From assembly GCA_963978545.1 (NCBI GenBank), contig OZ021725.1:5068593-5132592 (forward strand): DNA of 64,000 nucleotides, written 5' to 3'. Both the position numbers and the translations under genes were made by a program. Source of the stretch: Linyphia triangularis (lineage: Eukaryota > Arthropoda > Arachnida > Araneae > Linyphiidae). The notes under the pieces were generated by a model that did not search any database, was not told where the DNA came from, and saw only the letters and a program-made list of their open reading frames with translations. Position 1 is the stretch's first letter; each line of letters starts with the position of its first letter. This document shows, one piece after another, positions 47,575 through 58,311 of this stretch.

Positions 47575-47970
47575 AAAAGATAGACCGACATCAAAACTGT
47601 CCATTCATAAAAAGATGGGAGTAAGTCTAAGTACGCTCATACGCTCAAAAATTACTGTTATCTTGGTACGTGCTTTTCTCGTGGTTATGCGGTAGTTATA
47701 AATTTAAAAAATGTTTTGTTGACCATGTTTAATAGTCGCAATCAGAATTAAAAAGAGGGCCTGGAAAAGTGCAGGATATAGTTTATAGTATTGTTTTTAA
47801 GGAGAGAAGAACTTTCATTTAGAGGCCATGACGAGATAGAATGTTTTATAATCAAAACTATACAAAATTATTTGATTAATTGTTCCTTTTTTTATAATGT
47901 TATGTTATAAATGTTATTTTGTACAAATTGAAAGGAAACTTCGATTTGAGTATTGAAGATTAAAAAATTA
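47575..47970. other. Spacer
   Basis: No recognised feature. Confidence 0.3.
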
Positions 47971-47983
47971 GCTTTCATTAATG

Positions 47984-48690
47984 GTTGGTTGGTTTCAGAT
48001 TATCTGGCGCCGTCAGCAACACGAAGGCTATAATGCGCCGAAACATACGTCATTAGACAAGCCAACATACATTTACAAACACCCATGCCTAACACGGGAC
48101 TCGAACCCGAAATCTCGCGGTCTAGAAGCCAGCACGCTAACCACTATACCGTTTGGTCGGTTGTATTCAGATTATCTAGCGCCGTCAGCAACACGAGGGC
48201 TATAATGCGCCGAAACATTCGACATTAGACAAGCCAACATACATTTACAAACAGCCATGCCTAACACGGGTGTCGAACCCGTAACCTCGCGGTCTAGAAG
48301 CCAGCACGCTAACCACTATACCGTTTGGTCGGTTGGTTGGTTGTTTTCAGATTATCTGGCGCCGTCAGCAACACGAGGGCTATAATGCGCCGAAACATTC
48401 GTCATTAGACAAGCCAACATACATTTACAAACAGCCATGCCTAACACGGGTGTCGAACCCGTAACCTCGCGGTCTAGAAGCCAGCACGCTAACCACTATA
48501 CCGTATGGTCGGTTGTATTCAGATTATCTGGCGCCGTCAGAAACACGAGGGCTATAATGCGCCGAAACATTCGTCATTAGACAAGCCAACATACATTTAC
48601 AAACACCCATGCCTAACACGGGACTCGGAACCCGCAACCTCGCGATCTAGAAGCTGGCACGCTAACCACTATACCGTTTGGTCGGCAGCG
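47984..48690 (-). mobile_element. SINE family 1 tetramer with one outer target duplication
   Basis: Four head-to-tail monomers (about 47984-48160, 48161-48332, 48333-48512, 48513-48686), joined with no intervening flank. TTCATTAATG occurs only outside the whole unit (47974-47983 and 48691-48700). Monomers 2 and 3 share private changes ('aacagccatgcc', 'cgggtgtcgaacccgtaacc'), so one is a copy of the other. Confidence 0.85.
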
Positions 48691-48774
48691 TTCATTAATG
48701 ATTGTGGAACGTGTGTGTGGTTGAGAAAGAAAGGGGAGGATAGGGAAGTCACATGTTTCCCGCTGCACTAACAT

Positions 48775-48905
48775 GTCGAAATGCATTTCCAAAACGTGTA
48801 AAAATGCAAATAAAAACCAAAAAGAAAAAATCAAAAATTTTGTTTTACCGAAGTGTAATACTTTCATTACTTTTATTTTAACATATTGCTAATTGAAAGT
48901 AAAAA
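48775..48905 (-). repeat. R1-type 3' fragment
   Basis: Shares 'aaaacgtg.aaaaatgcaa', 'ttttaccgaa' and 'actttcattac' with the 3' end of R1; short piece only. Orientation is uncertain. Confidence 0.35.
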
Positions 48906-48941
48906 GACGATGAATGTAAAAAATGCACCTAACGAAATCGG

Positions 48942-49196
48942 GCCGACCAAACGGTATAGTGGTTAGCGTGCTGGCTTCTAGACCGCGAGGTTGCGGGTTC
49001 GAGTCCCGTGTAGGCATGGGTGTTTGTAAATGTATGTTGGTTTGTTAAATGACGAAATGTTTCGGCGCATTATAGCCCTCGTGTTGCTGACGGCGCCAGA
49101 TAATCTGAATACAACCAACTAATGACGAATGTTTCGGCGCATTATAGCCCTCGTGTTGCTGACGGCCCTAGATAATCTGAATACAACCAACAACCA
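48942..49196 (+). mobile_element. SINE family 1 with a duplicated 3' part
   Basis: A full monomer (48942-49120) followed directly by a second copy of the last 75 bp or so (from 'taatgacgaatgtttcgg' to 'acaaccaac'), again showing head-to-tail SINE amplification. Confidence 0.8.
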
Positions 49197-49317
49197 ATAA
49201 GAAAATTGACCGTTAATATTTCGTCACGCTTAAAAAATGCGGGTTATTTTTAGGTTTTTTTTTTTTTTTTTTTATTTATTTTTATTCTTTTAAACTATTC
49301 AATTGTAATGTAATTCA

Positions 49318-49692
49318 GTAGTAGTAATGTTCAATAGTAATAACTTAAGTATTCAATAGTAATAAATTAAGTATTCCATTGTAATAGGTTAAGTATTCAA
49401 TAGTAATAATTTAAATATACAATAGTTATAATTTAAGTATACAATAGTAATAATTTAAGTATTCAATAGTTATAATTTAAGTATACAATAGTTATAATTT
49501 AAGTATACAATAGTTATAATTTAAGTATACAATAGTAATAATTTAAGTATTCAATAGTTATAATTTAAGTATACAATAGTTATAATTTAAGTATACAATA
49601 GTTATAATTTAAGTATTCAATAGTAATAATTATTCAATAGTTATAATTTAAGTATACAATAATTATAATTTAAGTATTCAATAGTAATAATT
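49318..49692. repeat. Minisatellite, about 22-bp unit
   Basis: Tandem copies of 'tataatttaagtatacaatag' and its variant with 'taataa', with point changes, following a T run at 49255-49274. Confidence 0.9.
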
Positions 49693-49699
49693 CAGGGTA

Positions 49700-50611
49700 T
49701 AGCAATGAAGTTAATTATCACAAACTAACAGTTAAACTAATTTTTTAATATAAAAAGGCGTGTATCAATGAGAATAAAAGTTGAAATCAACATTCATAGA
49801 ACTAATAAAATTACTTACCTATTATCTGAAAGAAGGTAAAAATGTTATCTTCTCGGACCGGTACAAAGAAAATTAGTTCACTTAAGTTGAAGATTGGTTC
49901 ACTTGTTAAGAACTAAAAGTGCAGAGGACTTATAAATTATAAATGAAAGTAAGGTGCGTACAAAGTTACCGTTTTTTGTGCATTTATCGACTCGTAAATA
50001 AACTGTAATCTTTCAACTCAGATGACTTTATAGTTAAAACAATGACGAACCTTATCTGTTACTTTCAATGACGCCCAAACTTAGATAAGGAAGTGTTCAG
50101 TGCGAGGTGAAATTCAGTTGTAATAATTTTCCTGACCAAACATCGTGAAAAAATATTTCTTTTGCAGGATCAATATATCTACGCAAAGCATTTTCTTTAT
50201 CGTAAAGGTTTAATTTACACAAGGAATATGTTTAGTTTTTTTTGTTGTTTTTTTTTAAAGGATAGGGATTAACATAAAAAAATTATTCTAAAAAGGTGTT
50301 ATCTGTACGATTATCACAGACAGCGGTTTTCTTTTTACTTTAGCTTTTATAAGGGTGAGTGATTTACACTTCAGTTTTCCTTTTCATAACAAATATGCTT
50401 GACACATTTTTTTTTAAATTTTTGTCAGAATTTAATTCGGAAATTGATATGAAATCATTTGTAGTATGTTAAAAATCTTAAGTGTCAATTAAAACTAAAC
50501 AATTTCATCGCTGCTACTTGGTTGTCTAATTGCTGTCATCACTGTATACTAGGGTGTATCCCAGGAGAGGTCGGATATATTTAATTGAAATTTATAATCA
50601 TACAAATCTAT
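49700..50611. other. Spacer; possible upstream region of gene B
   Basis: On the minus strand a GTAAGT donor-like site at about 49813-49818 follows 'accttctttcagataatag', and an ATAAG/TATAA-rich stretch lies near 49930-49945. This could be a 5' non-coding exon and promoter of gene B, but support is thin. Confidence 0.2.
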
Positions 50612-51143
50612 CGTTACGAATTTCTGTATATTTGTTAATGGCAATCTCGCCAAGTTGGCGAGATATAGCCAAGTTGGCGACGATTTTGGCGACTAATTTT
50701 GGTCACCAAGTTTGGTGAGAAATCCCAAATGTCGCCAAACTTAGCGATCATTCGGCGACATTTTCGGTCCCCATGTACCTCTATAGAGCTTTTCGACTAC
50801 GATCTGGAAAGTTCTCCAAGTTTCTATTTCTGGAAGATTCGCGAAGGAAACTTTCCTATATTATAAGGCCGGCTAAGAGTGGAGTTAGTGGTCTCTCAGT
50901 GAGCATTCAGAGTAGTTCCAAAGGCGAACTGTATTGCATTGTCTTTTGCGGCAATTTTAGCAGTTGTGTATCAAGTTTTTAACTGATGTTTGTGCTCTAT
51001 TGTAGTGTAAAGAGCTGTATTGAGTCTATTAGAACGAGAAGTTCTGGAGTTGTAAAAGAATCTGCGAAGAGTTATAGCGGAATAAATTTCTGCAAGTTTT
51101 GATCTGCTTTGGCTTCAAGTCTTTCGAACCCAACCACGCAACA
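50612..51143 (+). mobile_element. Solo LTR, family S, shorter copy
   Basis: 532 bp, CGTTACGAATTTC to CACGCAACA, with CTAT on both sides (50608-50611, 51144-51147). The first base is C where other copies have T. Lacks about 190 bp present near the 5' end of the 39121 copy. Has TTGGCGA motifs at 50640-50762, perfect phased units GAA 50833, TTC 50838, GAA 50843, and a TATAA-type box near 50857-50866. Confidence 0.82.
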
Positions 51144-51275
51144 CTATCTACATCTAACCCATCTGTAGTCCTTTCAAAATGTATTGTTCAATGGGAATGC
51201 CGCCGTCTTCGCCGTGAAACTGCTGAACAATAAAAAAAACACAGTTTGAAGCATAAAAGTCAGCAATTTATTGAA

Positions 51276-51960
51276 ATGGTAAATTATTACTCCATTTTTC
51301 ATCAAAAAGCACAAGAAGGATTGATCGTGTAGTGGTACTAGTTTCTTCTTTGCAAGATGGAAATACAAAACTTCTTGGCGTTCCTAAATTATCATCTGGA
51401 ACAAGCAAAGCAGCAGTTAACCCCTTGGGTACGGATTTATTTGGGAAAATTCTTGCGTTTTGAACGGTTGGTTCAAAACAATAAAGGAACTTTAAAGGAA
51501 TACAGCCAAACAAATTATTTTTTTTAAAGTATAGGTAAACCAACCGATGTTTGACTTAACCAATCATGGCTCTTGTGACATTAAAATCTATCCAATCAAA
51601 CTAGTTTGAATGACGAATTAGGTTCGTCATTATTAACAGGCAAAACAAGTGCATGACGAATCTCAGCCGTCAAATGTACCCAAAGGATTTTTGGTTTGAC
51701 GTCTTAGACACGTCATCCGCTCCTAGGGGAAAAAAATTAATGACGTGTCTCAGATGTCAAATGTACCCAAGGTGTTAATGATGTTTTCCAGCTCTTACAA
51801 TCTTGGAAATATGAATCCGAAGTAATATGCATGTGTTTCTATACAACTGCAACAAATAGTATAGAAGATTCAATGGAGCTTGTACTCTTCTTGAGAAAAA
51901 AAATAGACAAAAATCTGTAATGGATAGCATGTCGACAACATATGTTTGGGGTTCTACTTT
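51276..51960 (+). pseudogene. Transposase-like pseudogene split by a MITE
   Basis: Left part (51276-51417) is open for 47 codons and includes HFSSKSTRRIDRVVVLVSS and TKLLGVPKLSSGTSKAAV. Right part (51779-51925) continues in the same frame across the MITE with NDVFQLLQSWKYESEVICMC and TTATNSIEDSMELVLFL, then a stop before WIACRQHMFG. From memory, the order 'GVPKL.SGT..', 'C.FDTT..N.', 'L.W.ACRHH' marks a family of uncharacterised DDE-like transposase proteins repeated in cnidarian and insect genomes; here the expected D is Y. The 5' part is cut by the solo LTR, the 3' end by a SINE. Family name uncertain. Confidence 0.45.
51422..51774. mobile_element. piggyBac-like MITE P3 inside the pseudogene
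   Basis: 353 bp flanked by TTAA (51418-51421, 51775-51778) with ends CCCCTTGGGTAC / GTACCCAAGGTG. An additional GTACCCAAAGG lies internally near 51675. Removing the element and one TTAA rejoins the two halves of the host frame without a shift. Confidence 0.7.
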
Positions 51961-52011
51961 GTGTACTTTGGACTGTCTACGTTGCTTGTGTAAATATCTG
52001 ATCGTTTGATA

Positions 52012-52184
52012 ACCAAACGGTATAGTGGTTAGCGTGCTAGCTTCTAGACCGCGAGGTTGCGGGTTCGAGTCCCGTGTTAGGCATGGGTGTTTGTAAATGT
52101 ATGTTGGCTTGTCTAATGACGAATGTTTTGGAGCATTATAGCCCTCGTGTTGCTGACGGCGCCAGATAATCTGAAACCAACCAA
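52012..52184 (+). mobile_element. SINE family 1
   Basis: Slightly 5'-shortened monomer (starts AACCAAACGG) with intact A and B boxes, inserted at the end of the R1 copy on its right. Confidence 0.8.
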
Positions 52185-52188
52185 GTAA

Positions 52189-52520
52189 TGAAAGTATAGT
52201 ATTCGGTTAAAAAAAAACATTTTTTTTTTTTTTTTTTGTATTTTTCCATGTTCTGGAACATCCTGATTTCAAAAACGTGATCTAGAAAAAATGTCTGCCT
52301 GTGTATGTGTATACGTGGTCAGCATAACTCCCGAACAAATTGACCTACGATATTCAAATTTGGTGTGCTGGTTGGTGGTGGCACAGGGACCTACCATTAA
52401 GGTTTTCGTCAAAATCAAGCATGCGCATAAGGTAACTACCATTGAAAAAAAAAACATGTTTTCCAACAATTGCTAGAAAATAGCTCTAACGATTTTTTTT
52501 TTAAATCACTGTGGTAATGA
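52189..52520 (-). repeat. Dispersed repeat R1, copy 2
   Basis: Reverse complement of the 3' two thirds of 60715-61210, including 'accttaatggtaggtccctgt' (two phrases), 'caaccagcacaccaaatttga' (approximate) and terminal 'actttcattac'. Contains T runs at 52217-52238. Confidence 0.6.
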
Positions 52521-52679
52521 CTCTTACTGTGTTTTCAATATCCCCACCTCCCAAATTTCTGTATAAACTTTATATATAAATTTCTGTATCCAAAATTTCT
52601 ATATTTAACGCAGAATTTTTTTTATTTTGAGCATCGCCCATCAATGACTGTCTCTTTTCCTCTGTTTCACTTACACGAA

Positions 52680-53080
52680 AGGAGGTAATGTAAGAATTAT
52701 TAACGAAACGTATACCACCAAATTCACCTATCTGGGGGGGGGGGGGGTTCTAAACTAATGCAAGAATTAATGCCAAATATGTTGGCAAACCAGCATGAAT
52801 GAAAATGTAAAAACGATAAATAACACTAATCCAAGTCAAATTCAAATGAATGCAGTGATTAATATTATAATGTAATAGAAAGCCGTGCGATGTTCCACAC
52901 CCTTAATTTTGACTGCTTTTGCCGTGAGAAACTAAAAAACTTATTCTGCTAAATGTAGCATAAGTTTTAACTTTTCTTGATGCCGAAATGAATATCCATA
53001 AAAGATTTCGCAAAAGTTAAAATTCATGCTTATAAAAAGCTTTTTTATGAACTGACTCAGAATGCGTCAGAGTCATCTGA
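52680..53080 (-). repeat. Dispersed repeat R6, copy 1
   Basis: Inverted relative to 58560-59050: shares a G run next to 'cacctat.tgg', 'aatgaaaat.taaaa', and 'gtgcgatgttccacaccc'. Identity unknown. Confidence 0.4.
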
Positions 53081-53680
53081 AGCTTCTTGTAACTAATATG
53101 CTGCAATGACAAATGAAGTGTGATTTGCTGGTATATGAAATTATAACAAAAAATATTTGGTACTTCCAGATTTCTTGGTACTTCGGAAGATTAAATGAGA
53201 ATTTTAGCACAAAGATTTGTCTTCCCATGTCTTATAATATAATACAAAATACTCGACGTGACATTTGTCAGTTTGACCTCAAGTAGTTACTGAATTTCTA
53301 TCAGGAGAATGGCTCCCACTGTATAGTCTAGTTGATGGTAGTCGCTAAAGAAACAAGACTCGTCGATTTCGAATAGGGGTGATCTCCATTTAGAAAAATA
53401 GCCTTGAAAGCCTATAAAATAGAAGCTATTTTCCTGTAATCCCCCGTGAAAAATGGTCAAATCTTATTTCCACAGCAACAGTCAACGCTAGACAAGCTGA
53501 TGGAAACTATTTTTCTGATAGACAGACACAGTAATATATTTTATGCTAGTTGTATTTATATAAAGACTAGTGAAAAGCGAAGCAACTGAAAACATATTTT
53601 TGCTTATTTTCAAATAAGCTTATAATCCTGGAAAATAAATCCATTATTTCAAAATGAAGTTATCTCTCAATAAACAATTC
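53081..53680. other. Spacer
   Basis: No recognised gene; 53360-53600 has unidentified repeat-like sequence. Confidence 0.3.
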
Positions 53681-54110
53681 CGGCATTTTTTTTTTTTCCC
53701 CGAACCTAAGTTTCTTGTTAGTTTTGGTCGGAAAAACGATTCATTCGGCTGAAATTGAATGTGATGTCACTTGATCTGAAACAACTTGGCTAGAAACGCC
53801 GTAGCGGAAACGCCGACCAAACGGTATAGTGGTTAGCGTGCTGGCTTCTAGACCTCGAGGTTGCGGGTTCCGAGTCCCGTGTTAGGCATGGGTGTTTGTA
53901 AATGTATGTTGGCTTGTCTAATGACGAATGTTTCGGAGCATTATAGCCCTCGTGTTGCTGACGACGCCAGATTATCTGAAAACAACCAACCAGCCGTAGC
54001 GGAAACCAGTTTTGCAAGTTTCTCGTATATCGCGCCAACCTGTACGGGATATGGCAACTGTTTACCAAACCAACGCCAACTGTTAAGCAGGAATCTCACA
54101 ATAACCATTG
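53680..54110 (+). repeat. Dispersed repeat R4, copy 2
   Basis: Matches 43140-43440 and 43900-44020 and is split by a SINE at 53812-53992. Confidence 0.45.
53812..53992 (+). mobile_element. SINE family 1
   Basis: Full-length, flanked by GCCGTAGCGGAAAC at 53798-53811 and 53993-54006. The duplicated target lies in repeat R4, so the SINE is the younger insertion. Confidence 0.85.
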
Positions 54111-54485
54111 AAATGGAAGGATGTTTTGACTTCACAGCTATAGCTGATCGTTTTGGTCAGATTGCAATCGGGCGGGGTTTTGGCACAATTTCTTTTCTTA
54201 ATATTTAAATAACTAATTTTTTTAAAGAACTTTAGTTTGAATATTTGGAATCAGGAAGAAACTCTTCATAAATATAAACTAAATTCGATCGTTTTTAAAA
54301 AATGAAGGAATTGTCCATTCAAATGATCTACAAAAGTATTTTATTTAGATAAACTATAGTGTGGATTCTTTACAAATTGATATTTTCGGTCCTTCGCATA
54401 CTTAATGAAATAACACACACAAAAAAAAACACAATTTTTTACATTCGCCATTAAGTGAATTTTTATTATCTGAATACATTAAACT
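54111..54485. other. Region just 3' of LITAF gene A
   Basis: AT-rich. 54180-54330 resembles 6590-6840 ('ttcttttcttaatatttaaata.ctaattttttt', 'atttggaatc.g.aagaaa'), an old dispersed repeat. The 3' UTR of gene A must lie here. Confidence 0.35.
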
Positions 54486-54488
54486 GTT

Positions 54489-54591
54489 TTATAAAATCCT
54501 GTATCTTCCTAACAGTGCGTTGCAGTTGGGGCAATAGTGCACATGATCCTTGCAAGTAGGTATAACCAGTGGAACCCAGAAACAAGGACAA
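54489..54591 (-). CDS. LITAF gene A, exon 3 (last coding exon)
   Basis: 103 nt after acceptor ..ttttcttttcag on the minus strand. One base completes a Phe codon begun in exon 2; then CPCFWVPLVIPTCKDHVHYC, PNCNALLGRYRIL, stop. The second zinc half-site HYCPNC and the LLG end are textbook LITAF. Same length and phase as gene B exon 3. Confidence 0.88.
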
Positions 54592-57500
54592 CTGAAAAGA
54601 AAATAATCTATGAGATACACACATTTCTTATATGTCTGGCTGCAGTTAGCACATTAGTGTTACGTCTACAACTTACGTAAGTAAAATAAGCCCGTCTTTA
54701 AACCAGGCCCCCATTGAAATATGTCAAGCTGACCCATGAAATAAATAATTTCTCAAACAAAACCATTTAAATCTTAGAGCCTTATTATAATACAGAGTCA
54801 CGCGAGTGGCGAACGCGCACCACAGCTTCAGTCGCTTGGACAAGCCACTCTTAGCGATGCATACAATCCTATGGAGCTTATTATACTGAGCGACTGCTGT
54901 GGCTTGTGGTTGCGTCTCTCGCTTGGTGCTCAGACCCTAAGCGAAACATGCAATCCTATGGAGCTTATTGTAATGATCAACTGCTGTGGCTAGTGGTTTC
55001 GTCTGTCGCTTGTGGTGCTCAGACCCTTAGCGAAACATGCAGTCCTATGGAGCTTATTGTAATGATCAACTGCTGTGGCTAGTGGTTTCGTCTGTCGCTT
55101 GTGGTGCTCAGACCCTTAGCGAAACATGCAGTCCTATGAAACTTATTGTAATGATCAACTGCTGCGGATAGTGGTTTCGTCTGTCGCTTGTGGTGCTCAG
55201 ACCCTTAGCGAAACATGCAGTCCTATGGAGCTTATTGTAATGATCAACTGCTGTGGATAGTTGTTGCGTCTGTCGCTTGTGGTGCTCAGACCCTTAGCGA
55301 AACATGCAGTCCTATGGAGCTTATTGTAATGATCAACTGCTGTGGCTAGTGGTTGCGTCTGTCGCTTGTGGTGCTCAGACCCTTAGCGAAACATGCAGTC
55401 CTATGAAACTTATTGTAATGATCAACTGCTGCGGATAGTGGTTTCGTCTGTCGCTTGTGGTGCTCAGACCCTTAGCGAAACATGCAGTCCTATGGAGCTT
55501 ATTGTAATGATCAACTGCTGTGGATAGTGGTTGCGTCTGTCGCTTGTGGTGCTCAGACCCTTAGCGAAACATGCAGTCCTATGGAGCTTATTGTAATGAT
55601 CAACTGCTGTGGATAGTGGTTGCGTCTGTCGCTTGTGACGCTCTTACCCTTAGCGAAACATGCAGTCCTATGGAGCTTATTGTAATGATCAACTGCTGTG
55701 GATAGTGGTTGCGTCTGTCGCTTGTGGTGCTCAGACCCTTAGCGAAACATGCAGTCCTATGGAGCTTATTGTAATGATCAACTGCTGTGGATAGTGGTTG
55801 CGTCTGTCGCTTGTGACGCTCTTACCCTTAGCGAAACATGCAGTCCTATGGAGCTTATTGTAATGATCAACTGCTGTGGATAGTGGTTGCGTCTGTCGCT
55901 TGTGGTGCTCAGACCCTTAGCGAAACATGCAGTCCTATGAAACTTATTGTAATGATCAACTGCTGCGGATAGTGGTTTCGTCTGTCGCTTGTGGTGCTCA
56001 GACCCTTAGCGAAACATGCAGTCCTATGGAGCTTATTGTAATGATCAACTGCTGTGGATAGTGGTTGCGTCTGTCGCTTGTGACGCTCTTACCCTTAGCG
56101 AAACATGCAGTCCTATGGAGCTTATTGTAATGATCAACTGCTGTGGCTAGTGGTTTCGTCTGTCGCTTGTGGTGCTCAGACCCTTAGCGAAACATGCAGT
56201 CCTATGGAGCTTATTGTAATGATCAACTGCTGTGGATAGTGGTTTCGTCTGTCGCTTGTGGTGCTCAGACCCTTAGCGAAACATGCAGTCCTATGGAGCT
56301 TATTGTAATGATCAACTGCTGTGGCTAGTGGTTTCGTCTGTCGCTTGTGGTGCTCAGACCCTTAGCGAAACATGCAGTCCTATGGAGCTTATTGTAATGA
56401 TCAACTGCTGTGGCTAGTGGTTGCGTCTGTCGCTTGTGGTGCTCAGACCCTTAGCGAAACATGCAGTCCTATGGTGCTTATTGTAATGATCAACTGCTGT
56501 GGATAGTGGTTGCGTCTGTAGCTTGTGACGCTCTTACCCTAAACGAAACATGCAATCCTATAGAGCTTATTATATTGAGCCGCAGCAGTGGCCAGAAGAG
56601 GTGGCGCGCGTTCTTCACTCGATTGGCTATGTATAATAATGTACTTAGTTGTTGTAAAATTGAACTTCTTCTTACGAAGTATTGAAACAAATTAAAAGCA
56701 TTATTACGCGTCCGCAGATTTGCCCACCATCAACATACACAGCCACCCACCTACATAAGCACACACACAAAATCGAACTTACTTGCATCTTTCACAAATT
56801 ATCCAAATTGGCAATTAACAATACGTCACGGATGACGTAACTGATGTCGCCAATTTGGCTTACTTTTAAAAGATACAAACTTTCCAAGCCTGAGATCAGA
56901 TATCATTTGCGCTTTTTCTCATTGAAAATCAAAATGCAGGGTTGCCTGACGAAAAAGTGTGTTCTCTTTTTGGCAAGTTATGACATATTTGGAAGTCGAA
57001 TTTTAGCTCAACTCATTCCAAGTCGATTTTTGATCAGTTTCGGCCATTTTTACCACGGCAGACCAGTGGATTCGTAATCTACTCACTTTCCTCCAATTTC
57101 TATAAAGAATTCAGAATGATGTTCGATGGGGTCCAAAAATTGCAGTCGCCTCTCGGACTATTACTTAAAATATACGAACGTGCACAAATCGTCCTCCACA
57201 ATAGTTCTCTCTACTAAGATAGATAAAATATAACATGTTAACGAAATATCTTATCCCAAATAAGGTTAAAAATGCTATACAAGAAAGGAGATGAAGGTAA
57301 TTAGCAAGCTCAAATTGTAACTCTCGCAATCGTTTGGTGGAGCTTATAAAGAAATTTTCTGGTAGAAATTTATTGGAAGAGTAAAGGAAATAAAGAAGCA
57401 TTGTCTAGAACAGTGTCAGCCACTAGGCGGCCCTCGGGCCGGATACGGCCCGCAACTGATTTTTCTGCGGCCCGCCAGCATCACAGAAAAAAAAAAGTTT

Positions 57501-58273
57501 CACGATATAGATATTATTTTTACATAAAAGTGATTTGGTTGGTTGTATTCAGATTATCTGGCGCCGTCAGCAACACGAGGGCTATAATGCGCCGAAACTT
57601 TCGTCATTAGACAAGCCAACATACATTTACAAACACTCATGCCTAATACGGGACTCGAACCTGCAACCTCACGGTCTAGAAGCCAGCACGCTAACCACTA
57701 CACCGTTTGATCGGCAAAAAAGTGATTTGTCTTAATTAATATACAGTAACTTTTCAGAACGTTCTTTAAATTAAGATTGGCTGCAACAGATACTGTGACA
57801 GAATCTATCTTAAAATAAAATGAACGATTTCGACCGTCATCGTCTTACAATTGATACAGACTAAAATGGAGAAATCTAGAAGTACAGTTTAAATTCTTTT
57901 TATAAAAAGGTAAGTCACAAGTCCACATTGGAACAAAAGATTCACTTCTTTTTCAGACTTTGGTTGGTTGTTTTGTACGCTCAACGACCTATTTTTATGC
58001 ACAATGACGGCTAATCAGGCCGGGACTGACAGCTTAATGTGGATTCCGAACCACAACGAATATCTATGTCTACTTGGGATTCGAACCCGGCACCTTAAGC
58101 ATGCGAGGCCATAGTGCTAAACCCACAGCCATCAGGTGGGCTTTTTAGACTTTGATTTACTAATAATGAAAATTATTATTTTTTGCAAGTATTTGAAAAA
58201 AAAAAAATCAAACATCAATTGCAATTTTATTAAGATAAAAAAAATCAATATTTGTTTCCGCTTTTATAAAATG

Positions 58274-58311
<38 letters not shown>

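Noticed and set aside
49810..49950. Promoter and 5' non-coding exon of gene B
   Set aside because: Only a donor-like GTAAGT and TATA-like words; not enough to call.
51268..51543. 91-codon minus frame
   Set aside because: Antisense to the plus-strand transposase-like pseudogene and crosses the MITE boundary.
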